Position numbers and translations under genes: made by a program. Positions 35,688-44,713 of a stretch of 64,000 nucleotides of DNA are shown piece after piece (within the stretch, counting starts at the first letter, position 1; each line of letters starts with the position of its first letter). Below the pieces are notes generated by a model. It was not told where the DNA came from. It made no database searches and saw only the letters and a list, made by a program, of their open reading frames with translations. The stretch lies in contig URUU01000005.1 of the NCBI GenBank assembly GCA_900551235.1, positions 1 to 64,000 on the forward strand. The letters are read 5' to 3'. Source of the DNA: an uncultured Lachnospiraceae bacterium. Lineage in GTDB: Bacteria; Bacillota; Clostridia; Lachnospirales; Lachnospiraceae.

Positions 35688-36782
35688 ATGATCCGAAAGA
35701 TATGGTACGGAATGCTGGTTCTTGTTACAGTCTATCTGGAAATTATGTACGACAGTACGTGGCTGATCTCGCTGCTTGCTTTTGAAATCCTGCTGGCGGC
35801 AGCTCTTTATCTGATGTCCTGGTATTTTCGCTTTCATATAACGGTCTGGCTGGACATGAACGTTCCGGTAGCACAGAAAAACGAAAACTTTGAACTGGAA
35901 TTTCATGTGAAAAACACAGGGATCTTTCCGGTATCCAGTGTATATGCGATCCTGGAATGTGCAAACCGCAGCGGAGGGAGCAGTGAGCGGCGCATATTGG
36001 ATGAGAGCGTTGCTGCGAGGAATGAAAAAACAGTCATGATACAGGCAAAGTCTGATTATAGTGGAAACATTGGATTTTCTTTAAAAAAAGTAAAAGTCCG
36101 GGATTATATAGGACTCTTTTGCCGGACGGTAAAAACCGCTTCCCAGATCAGTGTGAATGTACTGCCGGATATCTGTGCCTTTCCGGTGGAACTTTCCGTG
36201 AAAACCAGGAATTTCCCGGTAGAAGGTGACGACTACGAAAAAGACAGAAGCGGAGATGATCCGTCGGAGATTTTTCAGATCCGGAAGTTTCGTCCGGGAG
36301 ACCGTCTGCAGAGGATACACTGGAAAACAAGTGCCCGCACCGATGATCTGATGACAAAAGAGTACAGTATGCCAAGAGGATGCAAAGTATTGCTTTTGCT
36401 GGATGCAGGGCAGAAAGGGGAGGATCCGGAGAGGACGGATCGCTTTCTGGAAACGGCTGCATCCCTGAGTTTTTCCATGCTGGAGGCAGAATGTCCGCAT
36501 TTTGCCGCATGGTATGATGACAGTCAGGGACAGATTCTGCGCCAGGCAATCGAACAGGAACAGAATATCTATGAAATGCTGGACCGTGTTATGACGTCTC
36601 CGTTATACGAACAGAAATATGACATAGAAGCAGCATATCGTTCTGCTTATCCGGAAGGCACTTACAGTACCGTACTTGTGCTTGACAAAGCAGGGATATT
36701 AAAGAAAAACGGGGAACAGATTGCAGCATTTGAAACGCAGGGCTTAAAAGAAACCCTGGCAGGATTGGTATTGGAAGTGTAA
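35688..36782 (+). CDS. DUF58 domain-containing membrane protein
   Basis: This 364-residue protein has two short membrane helices (about 8-45), a beta-rich part and the DUF58 signature DPSEIFQIRKFRPGDRLQRIHWKTSARTDDL (about 187-220), where the RxYxPGDxxRxIxW pattern is seen in changed form, followed by a vWA-like alpha/beta region (KVLLLLDAGQKGE). It presumably partners with the MoxR ATPase. Start: GGAGG before 35688, 11 bases after the moxR stop. Confidence 0.85.
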   Translation: MIRKIWYGMLVLVTVYLEIMYDSTWLISLLAFEILLAAALYLMSWYFRFHITVWLDMNVPVAQKNENFELEFHVKNTGIFPVSSVYAILECANRSGGSSERRILDESVAARNEKTVMIQAKSDYSGNIGFSLKKVKVRDYIGLFCRTVKTASQISVNVLPDICAFPVELSVKTRNFPVEGDDYEKDRSGDDPSEIFQIRKFRPGDRLQRIHWKTSARTDDLMTKEYSMPRGCKVLLLLDAGQKGEDPERTDRFLETAASLSFSMLEAECPHFAAWYDDSQGQILRQAIEQEQNIYEMLDRVMTSPLYEQKYDIEAAYRSAYPEGTYSTVLVLDKAGILKKNGEQIAAFETQGLKETLAGLVLEV

Positions 36783-36784
36783 AT

Positions 36785-39043
36785 ATGAAAAAAAAGAAAA
36801 AAAGTACCGGCCTTCATCTGCAGGCAAGCGTTCCGGAGACGGACAGGAAAAGTATCCGCGGATGGTTTTTGGCATGGATCCCGGTCGGTTATATGATCCT
36901 TGGTGTATATGGATGGATCGGCACGGCACTTGGGATTTTTGATCCTGCCTGTGAAAGAGAAGTACTGGATATGGCGGTGCTGCTGCTTGGAATCTGGTTT
37001 GGGATTCTGTATATGCAAAAAAAACGGCAGATATTGTTTTTCCTGATAACAGCCGTGGCGGCCGGCATGCTGACCTGGCGTTATTCTGAGGGGATAAGGG
37101 ACGGATTTGCAGGCATCGGAGCGGTGTTTCTGTCAGGATTTTCCGTGCAGGATTTGGGAAGCGCTGCCGTTGGAAGCAGTGAAGTTACGTATGCAGTGCT
37201 GGTGGTGGCTTTTTTGCTGTACTGTATGTTTCTGGCATGTTTCAGTACGGAGATTGGAAAATATCTTGTGGTACTGATTCTGGCAGTGCCATTTTGTATG
37301 GCATTTGTTTTTGGGCAGGTACCAGATGGAACGAGTACATTTTGTATGCTGTTCTGTGCACTTGGACTGATCGTTTCTTCCGCAGAAGAACACGACCGGC
37401 AGCGAAACGGCAGTGCGCTGATCCTGGGGCTTTTGTCTCTGGTATTGCTTCTTGTCGGTTTCGCAGCATCAGAACCGGTGCTGGCACCTTTGTTTGCTGA
37501 CAGGGAAATGACCAGAACCAGGATCCAGCAGACTTCTCTGATCCGGGAAGTGCAGAAGATCACAGAACCGTTTCAGAACAAAAAGGCAGCGATTGCATCC
37601 GGTGGTGTCAGTGACGGAACGATCAATAATACGGATTTCTTTCTGAATACCGGGCAGATTCTGTTTTCCGTCAGTGAAAGTGAGCAGCCGCAGGGCAGCC
37701 TGTATCTGCGTGTTTACACCGGAGCAGACTATACAAACGATCAGTGGAAAGCCATCGGCGACAAAGAAGCAGATCGGGAGATTTTTTATCAGCGTGCGGC
37801 AGCAAGCTCATCGGCACACGGCTATGACGGACCGATCGGCATTTCTGTGGGGTTTCCACAGGGGGCGGGCGATGCGTCGCATGCCTATGCACCTTATTTT
37901 TCTCATGCACAGAAGCAGGATGCATCGGAAAAACAATATCTGTATTATCCGGTGGCACGTCTGGGCAATCTGTTTACAGAGACGGCGGACGGCCTGACGG
38001 ATGACTATCGTGAGTATGTATATAAGCATTATCTGGATTATCCGACAAAAGGCACGGAAACTATGCAGCAGTTTGTACAGGAACATCCGGGTGCGAACCT
38101 GGAAGAAATCTGCAATACCGTGCGGACGATGCTCGATGAGAATGCAGTCTATAATCCACAGGTCGGACGTTTTCCACAGGAGCAGAATTTTGCAGAGTAT
38201 TTCCTGTTCGAACAAAAAGAAGGATACTGTGTGCATTTTGCGACAGCGGCAGTACTGCTGATGCGTATGTATGGTGTGCCTGCACGCTATGTGACCGGAT
38301 TTGCCATACCCTCTTCTGATTTTGAATGGCAGGATCAGGCAGGATGGACGGCAAATGTTGTGGACGGACGGGCACATGCCTGGGCAGAGATCTATGTCGA
38401 TCATTATGGCTGGATTCCATTTGAAACCACACCATCTTATGACTCCGGAGCAGAACTTGCCTATGGTGAGGAAGATGTACAGCCGGAAACACAGGAAGAA
38501 AGCGAAATGCAGTCCGATGTGCAGGAAACCATGCAGGATGAAACAGCAGGCGGTGACAAAGAGACACAGGCTATGCAGAAAAACGGGGATACCGCGGATG
38601 GAGAGCAGGAGACTGAAGTATTTATATCAGAAGAAGCATCGACTGTTTTGTCGATTGCGGCCGTGGTGCTTGCAGGATGTGTACTGCTTCTGCTTTTGTT
38701 TGCAGAAAGAAGTATCCGGCTTCGCAGACGCGGACGACAGAATGTAAAGGAGATTTTTGATGATCTGTATCAGGTTCTGGTATTTGCGGGGATGCCCAAA
38801 GAACTGGACTGCATGGAGGCGGATTTTACCAGGAAGGTCTGCGAACAGTTCCTGTGGCTGAACAAAGAAGAACTGGATACGGTGATGGATATTGTCATGC
38901 GTGCAAACTTTTCAGAAACAGAGCCGGCAAAAGAAGAAACCCTGCAGGTACGCGGTCTGTACCGCTATGTGTGCCGGATGGCGATGAAAGGGATGAGCAG
39001 ACAGAAGAAATTTGTTTTCCGCTTTATAAAAGCATATGCATAA
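36785..39043 (+). CDS. Transglutaminase-like membrane protein
   Basis: This 752-residue protein has about six N-terminal membrane helices (30-225), an extracellular transglutaminase-like domain with the catalytic triad motifs EGYCVHFATAAVLLMRMYGVPARYVTGF (Cys about residue 480), AHAWAEIYVDHYGWIPFETT (His and Asp), then an acidic Gln/Glu/Thr linker (about 560-615), another membrane helix (about 620-640) and a DUF4129-like cytoplasmic tail. Such proteins follow MoxR/DUF58 in many bacteria and may remodel peptides or protein cross-links at the envelope. The gap to the DUF58 gene is two bases. Confidence 0.85.
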   Translation: MKKKKKSTGLHLQASVPETDRKSIRGWFLAWIPVGYMILGVYGWIGTALGIFDPACEREVLDMAVLLLGIWFGILYMQKKRQILFFLITAVAAGMLTWRYSEGIRDGFAGIGAVFLSGFSVQDLGSAAVGSSEVTYAVLVVAFLLYCMFLACFSTEIGKYLVVLILAVPFCMAFVFGQVPDGTSTFCMLFCALGLIVSSAEEHDRQRNGSALILGLLSLVLLLVGFAASEPVLAPLFADREMTRTRIQQTSLIREVQKITEPFQNKKAAIASGGVSDGTINNTDFFLNTGQILFSVSESEQPQGSLYLRVYTGADYTNDQWKAIGDKEADREIFYQRAAASSSAHGYDGPIGISVGFPQGAGDASHAYAPYFSHAQKQDASEKQYLYYPVARLGNLFTETADGLTDDYREYVYKHYLDYPTKGTETMQQFVQEHPGANLEEICNTVRTMLDENAVYNPQVGRFPQEQNFAEYFLFEQKEGYCVHFATAAVLLMRMYGVPARYVTGFAIPSSDFEWQDQAGWTANVVDGRAHAWAEIYVDHYGWIPFETTPSYDSGAELAYGEEDVQPETQEESEMQSDVQETMQDETAGGDKETQAMQKNGDTADGEQETEVFISEEASTVLSIAAVVLAGCVLLLLLFAERSIRLRRRGRQNVKEIFDDLYQVLVFAGMPKELDCMEADFTRKVCEQFLWLNKEELDTVMDIVMRANFSETEPAKEETLQVRGLYRYVCRMAMKGMSRQKKFVFRFIKAYA

Positions 39044-39158
39044 AACTGACCTGTTAAAAATGATGAATATTGTATGTTTTTTAAATGACAAAAAGCGTTT
39101 ATACTGAACAGCAAGAAAAACAGGAAGGTGAAAGAAGTGTGTCATGAAGGAGGAAAAC

Positions 39159-39698
39159 ATGAACGAAAAGAAAAACACAAACTGGACAGCAAAGAAACTG
39201 GCAGTCGATGCTCTGGCGATCGCACTTGTATGCGTATCCACAATGGTGATCCAGATTCCGATCCCGCTTGGCTATATGCATCTTGGCAACTGCTGTATTC
39301 TGCTGGTCAGCGTTTATTTTGGCAATATGACCGGTATGCTGGCAGGAGGCATCGGCTCCTGCCTGGCAGATCTGCTCAGCGGTTACACCCAGTGGATCAT
39401 CCCGACACTGCTCATCAAAGGAATCATGGGACTTGTGATCGCCATGATCGCTTACAGGGAAGGGGAAGAGATCCGCATGATGCGTGTACGGACATTCCTT
39501 GGAACAGCAGCAGGCATTGTGGTCATGATCGTCGGTTATACGCTTGCAGGATGTTTCCTGTACGGTGGTGTGGCAGCAGGATTTGCGCAGATTCCGGGAC
39601 TGACCACAGAAGGTGTAGTCGGACTTGCGCTGTTCTATGTGATCGGATTTGCATTTGAGAAAGCCAGGATTCCGGTATTTATCAAACGATTTGCGTAA
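39159..39698 (+). CDS. ECF transporter S component, probable vitamin B6 type
   Basis: The 179-residue protein has five or six membrane helices and the N-terminal ...AKKLAVDALAIALVCVSTMVIQIPIPLGYMHLGNCCILL pattern of ECF S components (substrate-specific subunits that share a common energising module). The neighbouring pyridoxal kinase gene suggests pyridoxine/pyridoxal as vitamin. ATG 39159 is preferred (AAGGAGG five bases before); an ATG at 39144 overlaps it. No riboswitch was recognised upstream. Confidence 0.8.
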   Translation: MNEKKNTNWTAKKLAVDALAIALVCVSTMVIQIPIPLGYMHLGNCCILLVSVYFGNMTGMLAGGIGSCLADLLSGYTQWIIPTLLIKGIMGLVIAMIAYREGEEIRMMRVRTFLGTAAGIVVMIVGYTLAGCFLYGGVAAGFAQIPGLTTEGVVGLALFYVIGFAFEKARIPVFIKRFA

Positions 39699-39713
39699 AT
39701 AATCAAGTAAAGA

Positions 39714-39802
39714 GATGCCATACGAATTGTTCCGTACTTCGTACTTTGACAATTCTGCCCGCTATTCGCATATCGTGGTTTTTGACCTATGACCCTGGCA
39801 TC
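39714..39802 (+). repeat. Structured intergenic repeat, short copy
   Basis: GATGCC (39714-39719) and GGCATC (39797-39802) bound the element. Inside, GAATTGT/ACAATTC (39724-39730 with 39749-39755) encloses GTAC/GTAC (39734-39737 with 39741-39744). TATTCGCATATCGTGG (39763-39778) and TGACCCTGGCATC (39790-39802) are identical to the copy at 8611-8776, while both stems differ by paired changes. It fills the gap between the ECF S component and pyridoxal kinase genes. Confidence 0.75.
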
Positions 39803-39817
39803 TTAGAAAGGGGAATT

Positions 39818-40651
39818 ATGTCTCACAACAATCAGAAAAAAATTGCAGTGATAAATGATTTCTCAGGATTTGGCAGATGCTCGATAGCCGTAGCTCTGCC
39901 AATTCTCTCTGTTATGAAGGTGCAGTGCTGTCCGCTGCCGACCTCCATTTTTTCCAACCATACGGGATTTCCAAGCTACTTTTTTGAGGATTATACCTCC
40001 CGTATGATTCCCTATATGCAGGAATGGAAAAAACTGGATCTTCATTTTAACGGGATCTGTTCCGGGTTTTTAGGATCAAAGGAGCAGATTGAGATCGTAA
40101 AAAAGTTTTTTAAAGAATTTAAGACAGAAGAAACACAGATCATCGTTGACCCGGTGATGGGCGATTATGGAAAACCTTATCCTACCTATACACAGGAGAT
40201 GTGTGATGAAATGAAAAAACTGGTAGAATATGCAGATATTCTCACACCGAATGTCACAGAAGCCTGTGTGCTTACGGATACCCCTTACAAAGAAAAATGG
40301 AAAATCGAAGAGATTCAGGAAATGGCAGAAAAGATCCACAAGGTGGGACCGAAGAAAATCGCCATCACCGGTATTGTGCAGGGTGGGTTTATCGCAAACT
40401 TCTGCTACGAAGAAGGACAGCAGCCGAAAGTGCTGCGTACCCATAAAGAAGGAACACAGCGTTCCGGAACCGGTGATATTTTTGCATCCATCATTGCAGC
40501 CGATGCGGTCAATGAAGTCCCATTCTGCCGATCTGTAAAAAAGGCATCTGAATTTATAAAAAAATGTATTATCCGTTCGCAGGAACTGGATATTCCGCTG
40601 ACAGATGGTGTATGTTTTGAAGAAGTTTTAGGAAAGTTAAAGATCGACTGA
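39818..40651 (+). CDS. Pyridoxamine/pyridoxal kinase
   Basis: This 277-residue ribokinase-fold enzyme phosphorylates B6 vitamers to their 5'-phosphates. Motifs: AVINDFSGFGRCSIAVALPILS at the N-terminus, IIVDPVMGDYGKPYPTYT, LTPNVTEACVL and the anion-hole/catalytic GTQRSGTGDIFASII (Asp about residue 220). ATG 39818 follows AAAGGGG; reading upstream would enter the intergenic repeat. With the S component upstream it forms a B6 uptake and activation pair. Confidence 0.9.
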   Translation: MSHNNQKKIAVINDFSGFGRCSIAVALPILSVMKVQCCPLPTSIFSNHTGFPSYFFEDYTSRMIPYMQEWKKLDLHFNGICSGFLGSKEQIEIVKKFFKEFKTEETQIIVDPVMGDYGKPYPTYTQEMCDEMKKLVEYADILTPNVTEACVLTDTPYKEKWKIEEIQEMAEKIHKVGPKKIAITGIVQGGFIANFCYEEGQQPKVLRTHKEGTQRSGTGDIFASIIAADAVNEVPFCRSVKKASEFIKKCIIRSQELDIPLTDGVCFEEVLGKLKID

Positions 40652-40690
40652 GAACAAAACAGAAACAAAAAGAAAGGATGGTTATGTAAT

Positions 40691-41305
40691 ATGAAAAAAG
40701 AGATGACGATTTTTTATGAAGTACATGATAATATCTATGTAAATCTTACAAATAAATGTCCATGTGCCTGTACCTTCTGCCTGCGTCAGACCAGGGATCA
40801 TATGGAAAATTCCCATGTGCTGTGGCTGGAGCATACACCGTCTTTTGAAGAAGTACAGGAAGCCATGAAAAGCGTGGACTTTTCAAAATATAAAGAAGTA
40901 GTATTCTGCGGATTCGGAGAGCCGACAGAAGCACTTGACGTACTGAAGCAGACTGCAAAGCAGATCAAAGAGAAATACAATATGCCGATCCGTATCAACA
41001 CAAACGGACTGGGAAATCTGGTCAACGGAAGAGATATCGTTCCGGAACTGGAAGGACTTGTGGATACCATCTCCATCAGTCTCAATACCCCGAATGCGGA
41101 CGAATACCACAAACTGGTACGCAGCCGATTCGGAGAACAGTCTTTTGATGCCATGATCGATTTTGCGGAAGAATGCACAAAATACATTCCGAATGTGGTG
41201 ATGACAACCGTAGATACCACAATCACGCACGAGGAAGAAAAACAGTGTCAGGAAATCTGTGACCGCACAGGGGCAAAATACCGCATCCGCCCGTGGGAGG
41301 ACTAG
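40691..41305 (+). CDS. TatD family-associated radical SAM protein
   Basis: This 204-residue protein carries the radical SAM iron-sulfur motif CPCACTFC (Cys-x3-Cys-x2-Cys; about residues 18-25), then FCGFGEPTEAL and MPIRINTNGLGN typical of the SAM-binding barrel. I recognise the short TatD-associated radical SAM family, often encoded beside or fused near TatD DNase genes. No tatD gene lies next to it. The reaction is unknown. Start 40691; GAAAGGA is 12 bases upstream. Confidence 0.8.
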   Translation: MKKEMTIFYEVHDNIYVNLTNKCPCACTFCLRQTRDHMENSHVLWLEHTPSFEEVQEAMKSVDFSKYKEVVFCGFGEPTEALDVLKQTAKQIKEKYNMPIRINTNGLGNLVNGRDIVPELEGLVDTISISLNTPNADEYHKLVRSRFGEQSFDAMIDFAEECTKYIPNVVMTTVDTTITHEEEKQCQEICDRTGAKYRIRPWED

Positions 41306-41331
41306 AGGAAAAATCTGCCAGGCAAGTTCTT

Positions 41332-41359
41332 TTGACAAATCCGTGATTCTGGGTATAAT
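41332..41359 (+). promoter_or_regulatory. Promoter of the YesN/YesM operon
   Basis: TTGACA (41332-41337) and TATAAT (41354-41359), both perfect consensus, with a 16-base spacer. Confidence 0.85.
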
Positions 41360-41397
41360 GGTAAGAAAAAGCGTAAATCAGAAAGAGGAGAAACACC

Positions 41398-43002
41398 ATG
41401 TATACAGTAATCGTTGCGGATGATGAGCAGGAGATCCGCCGCTCTCTGATCCGGAAAGTGGATTGGGGAAGTGTCGGCTTTCAGGTGATCGGAGAGGCAG
41501 AAAATGGTGAGGAAGCTTTGGAGCTTACCGAAAAGCTGGAACCGGATCTGCTTCTGACCGATATCAGGATGCCTTTTATCAGCGGAATCGAACTTGCACG
41601 TCAGGTCCGGGAGATACGGCCTGCGACCCAGATTGCTTTTTTAAGCGGATTTGATGATTTTTCTTATGCACAGCAGGCCATACAGTATAATATTATAAGT
41701 TATCTGTTAAAACCGATTTCATCTTCGGAACTGGAAAATGAGCTGCGAAAGATGAAAGAAAAGATCGATCAGAAATTCCGGGTATTTTCTCAGCCGGGAA
41801 AGAAACCGGAGCATATCGGGAAAACAGAATTTCTGGTGCCGCTGCTGCTGGATGGATTTGGCGGTGAATTATCAGAAGCGGAACATCAGAAGCTGATGGA
41901 GGATGCAGTCTCCTGCGGTCTGATCGGAGGGGAGGAGCCGGAGGCACTGTGCTATGCAGTGATGGTTACAAGAATCCTGGATCAGGATGGAAAGAACTGT
42001 ACCGGAAGATCAAGCGTAGAAGCAATCGATTCCATTTTAAAAAAATACACGAAATACAGCAGTGTCTATTTACAGGGAAGAGTTGTGTCGCTGCTTCTTG
42101 CAACGAAGCGTGGATTTGACAAATATCTGCATATCCTTGTAGATGATATCAATCAGAGTGTAAAGCGTATTATGGGAATGGAAAGCCTGATCGGCGTAGG
42201 CCGTGTGGTGGAGAAACTGGAGAACTGCCATGAATGTTATCTGGAAGCGATGAGTGCGGCGGCAAATTACGGCGGAGAAGAAGGCAGCATCCATTTTATA
42301 TCGGATGATGAGCGGACAGAAAATTTTGATAAGGTCATTGTACACCAGACAGTAGAGGATATCGAGAATCTCTTAAGAAAAGGGACGACAGAGGAGATTA
42401 CAGATTATCTGATGAATTTTTTTGATCAGGTGGTCCAGCACCGGATTTCTCAGTCAGAGGCAGATTTTATTCTGATGCTGGTGGTTTCTACGGTATATCA
42501 GGTTGTTTACTCGATTGCCGGAGAGGAAGTCGTACAGCAGATTCAGCAGAAATTCCCGATGTACAGTATGAAAATGTTTGGAAATATCGGAGATTCCCAG
42601 AAATTTTATGTAGATATCTGCACTACTGCAAGAATGATGATCGCAGATCAGCGTAAAAAGAGCAGTGTTATGCTCTGCAGCCGTGCAATCCGCATCATCA
42701 ATGAAAAATTTGCAGATCCGGATCTGTCGCTGGTATCAGTAAGCACAGAGATTTCCGTCAGCCCGAACTACTTAAGTGCACTTTTGAAAAAAGATACCGG
42801 AGAAACGTTTAAGGAACTGCTGACAAAGAAGAGGATCGAGACAGCGAAGGAGCTGCTTGTAGATACCAGTATGAAGGTACGGGAAATATCAGAAAAATGC
42901 GGTTATAATGACCAGCATTATTTCAGCTATTGTTTCAAAAAATATACCGGTGTTTCGCCGAACAGCTGCAGGAGATCGTATGAAGATAACAGACAGGATT
43001 AA
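41398..43002 (+). CDS. YesN-type response regulator with AraC DNA-binding domain
   Basis: This 534-residue protein has an N-terminal receiver domain (VIVADDEQEIRRSLI, phosphoacceptor Asp in LLLTDIRMPFISG, Lys in YLLKPIS), a central linker region of about 270 residues and a C-terminal AraC-type helix-turn-helix pair (about 425-530: LSLVSVSTEISVSPNYLSALLKK and MKVREISEKCGYNDQHYFSYCFKK). It is the partner of the histidine kinase encoded downstream (overlap 23 bases). The sugar importer genes behind it are the likely targets. Confidence 0.95.
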   Translation: MYTVIVADDEQEIRRSLIRKVDWGSVGFQVIGEAENGEEALELTEKLEPDLLLTDIRMPFISGIELARQVREIRPATQIAFLSGFDDFSYAQQAIQYNIISYLLKPISSSELENELRKMKEKIDQKFRVFSQPGKKPEHIGKTEFLVPLLLDGFGGELSEAEHQKLMEDAVSCGLIGGEEPEALCYAVMVTRILDQDGKNCTGRSSVEAIDSILKKYTKYSSVYLQGRVVSLLLATKRGFDKYLHILVDDINQSVKRIMGMESLIGVGRVVEKLENCHECYLEAMSAAANYGGEEGSIHFISDDERTENFDKVIVHQTVEDIENLLRKGTTEEITDYLMNFFDQVVQHRISQSEADFILMLVVSTVYQVVYSIAGEEVVQQIQQKFPMYSMKMFGNIGDSQKFYVDICTTARMMIADQRKKSSVMLCSRAIRIINEKFADPDLSLVSVSTEISVSPNYLSALLKKDTGETFKELLTKKRIETAKELLVDTSMKVREISEKCGYNDQHYFSYCFKKYTGVSPNSCRRSYEDNRQD

Positions 43003-44713
43003 GCAGGAAAAAGACCGGATGCAGAAAATTTCCCTGTCCAGTCTGTTCACTATTCTTGTGATCGTGATCGTGATGATCACATCGGTCGTTTCACTGTTTA
43101 CGTTTGTCAATATTTATCGGAATGATATGGAAAAAAATGCAGTGACCACAAGCGAGCAGGCAGTCGTTCAGGTGAAAAATACCGTTGCAAATTATACAGA
43201 AGATATGCAGGATATCATGCAGATGATCTGTGCCAATATCCAGAAAGAGGAAGAAGAGGCAAATAACTTTTTCTCTAATCTGCTCAAGATCCGGCAGGAT
43301 GTTGTGGCGATTACTTCCTATGATATGAACGGACAGCTTCTGCGCTGCTGGTCAAACGGACAGAAATTAAAAGAAAACTATATCAGGAATCTTTCTTATG
43401 CCAGAGATATACCAGAAGAGACAAAGATCCTCAATATCACAAAACCACATGTGGAATCGCTGTTTGTGGATTATTATCCCTGGGTGGTCACAATCTCCCA
43501 AAAAATGAAAGATGTATCCGGAAATGAGATCCAGGTTGCAGTTGATATCAGTTTCTACAATATCGCGGATTATGTAGATGATGTCGGCATCGGGCAGCAT
43601 GGCTACTGCTATATTGCAGATGATGCAGGAAGCATCGTCTATCACCCGCAGCAGCAGCTTATCTATGCTTCGCTCAAAGAAGAAGATCAGACAAATATGG
43701 AAAATGGTACGTACATCAAATCCAACGTCATTTATACGGTCAATGCACTGGAAAACTGTGACTGGCACATCGTCGGAGTCTGCTATGTAGATGAGATGAT
43801 CACCAATAAAGTAGAGCGCGTAGTGAGCAGCCTGGTCGTGATCCTGACGATCGTGCTTGCCGGAACAGTATTCCTTGGCAGTGTTTTCTCAGATCTGTTT
43901 TCCAAACCGGTCAAGAGCCTTGTAAAAGCGATGGGAGATTTCGAAGGGGACAGCAGTGAGTTTGTCTATCAGCCGGTGCGCGGAACAAAAGAAATCTCGG
44001 CACTGTCCGATTCCTTTGAACATATGGCAGTGCGTATCCAGAAGCTGATGGAAAAGGTACGGCAGGAGGAGATCACACTGCGCAAGACGGAGCTGAAAGC
44101 ACTTCAGGCACAGATCAATCCGCACTTCCTTTATAACACACTCGATGCGATTGCATGGATGTGTGAGGCAGGACGCAACGAAGATGCAGTGGAAATGGTC
44201 AATGCACTTGCAAGGTTGTTTCGCATCAGTATCAGCCGCGGTCATGAACTGATCCCGATCGAAAAAGAACTTCAGCATGCACAGAGTTATCTGCATATCC
44301 AGAATTTTCGTTATAAGAACCAGTTTCAGTATACCTTCGATGTGGATGAGGGCTGCCTGCAGTATTACTGCAACAAGATTACCCTGCAGCCGATCATAGA
44401 AAATGCGATTTATCATGGCATGGACCGCATGGTGGACGAAGGTCTGATCCAGATCGGGATTCATCAGACGGAGGATAAGATCATCTTCACAGTTACGGAC
44501 AATGGAGTCGGCATGACGGAAGAGCAGTGCGAAGAAGTGCTGAAGAAAGAACCGGGCGACCGTGCCGGCATCGGAATCAAAAATGTAAATGACCGGATCA
44601 AAATTTATTTTGGAGAGCAGTATGGGCTTGTGATCGAGAGCGAACTGGACGAGGGAACCCGTGTGACGATCACAATGCCGAAAATAACGGAGAAGGAATA
44701 TGAAAATAAATAG
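42980..44713 (+). CDS. YesM-type sensor histidine kinase
   Basis: This 577-residue kinase has membrane helices at about 20-43 and 275-298 around an extracellular Cache-like sensor domain, a HAMP linker, the His-kinase motif INPHFLYNTLDAIAWM (phosphorylated His) and the ATPase part LQPIIENAIYHGMD...DNGVGMTEEQ...GIGIKNVNDRI. ATG 42980 follows AGGAG; the frame runs further upstream inside yesN without a site. Its last 14 bases overlap the anchored binding-protein gene, which suggests the three proteins act as one sensor. Confidence 0.9.
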   Translation: MKITDRIKQEKDRMQKISLSSLFTILVIVIVMITSVVSLFTFVNIYRNDMEKNAVTTSEQAVVQVKNTVANYTEDMQDIMQMICANIQKEEEEANNFFSNLLKIRQDVVAITSYDMNGQLLRCWSNGQKLKENYIRNLSYARDIPEETKILNITKPHVESLFVDYYPWVVTISQKMKDVSGNEIQVAVDISFYNIADYVDDVGIGQHGYCYIADDAGSIVYHPQQQLIYASLKEEDQTNMENGTYIKSNVIYTVNALENCDWHIVGVCYVDEMITNKVERVVSSLVVILTIVLAGTVFLGSVFSDLFSKPVKSLVKAMGDFEGDSSEFVYQPVRGTKEISALSDSFEHMAVRIQKLMEKVRQEEITLRKTELKALQAQINPHFLYNTLDAIAWMCEAGRNEDAVEMVNALARLFRISISRGHELIPIEKELQHAQSYLHIQNFRYKNQFQYTFDVDEGCLQYYCNKITLQPIIENAIYHGMDRMVDEGLIQIGIHQTEDKIIFTVTDNGVGMTEEQCEEVLKKEPGDRAGIGIKNVNDRIKIYFGEQYGLVIESELDEGTRVTITMPKITEKEYENK

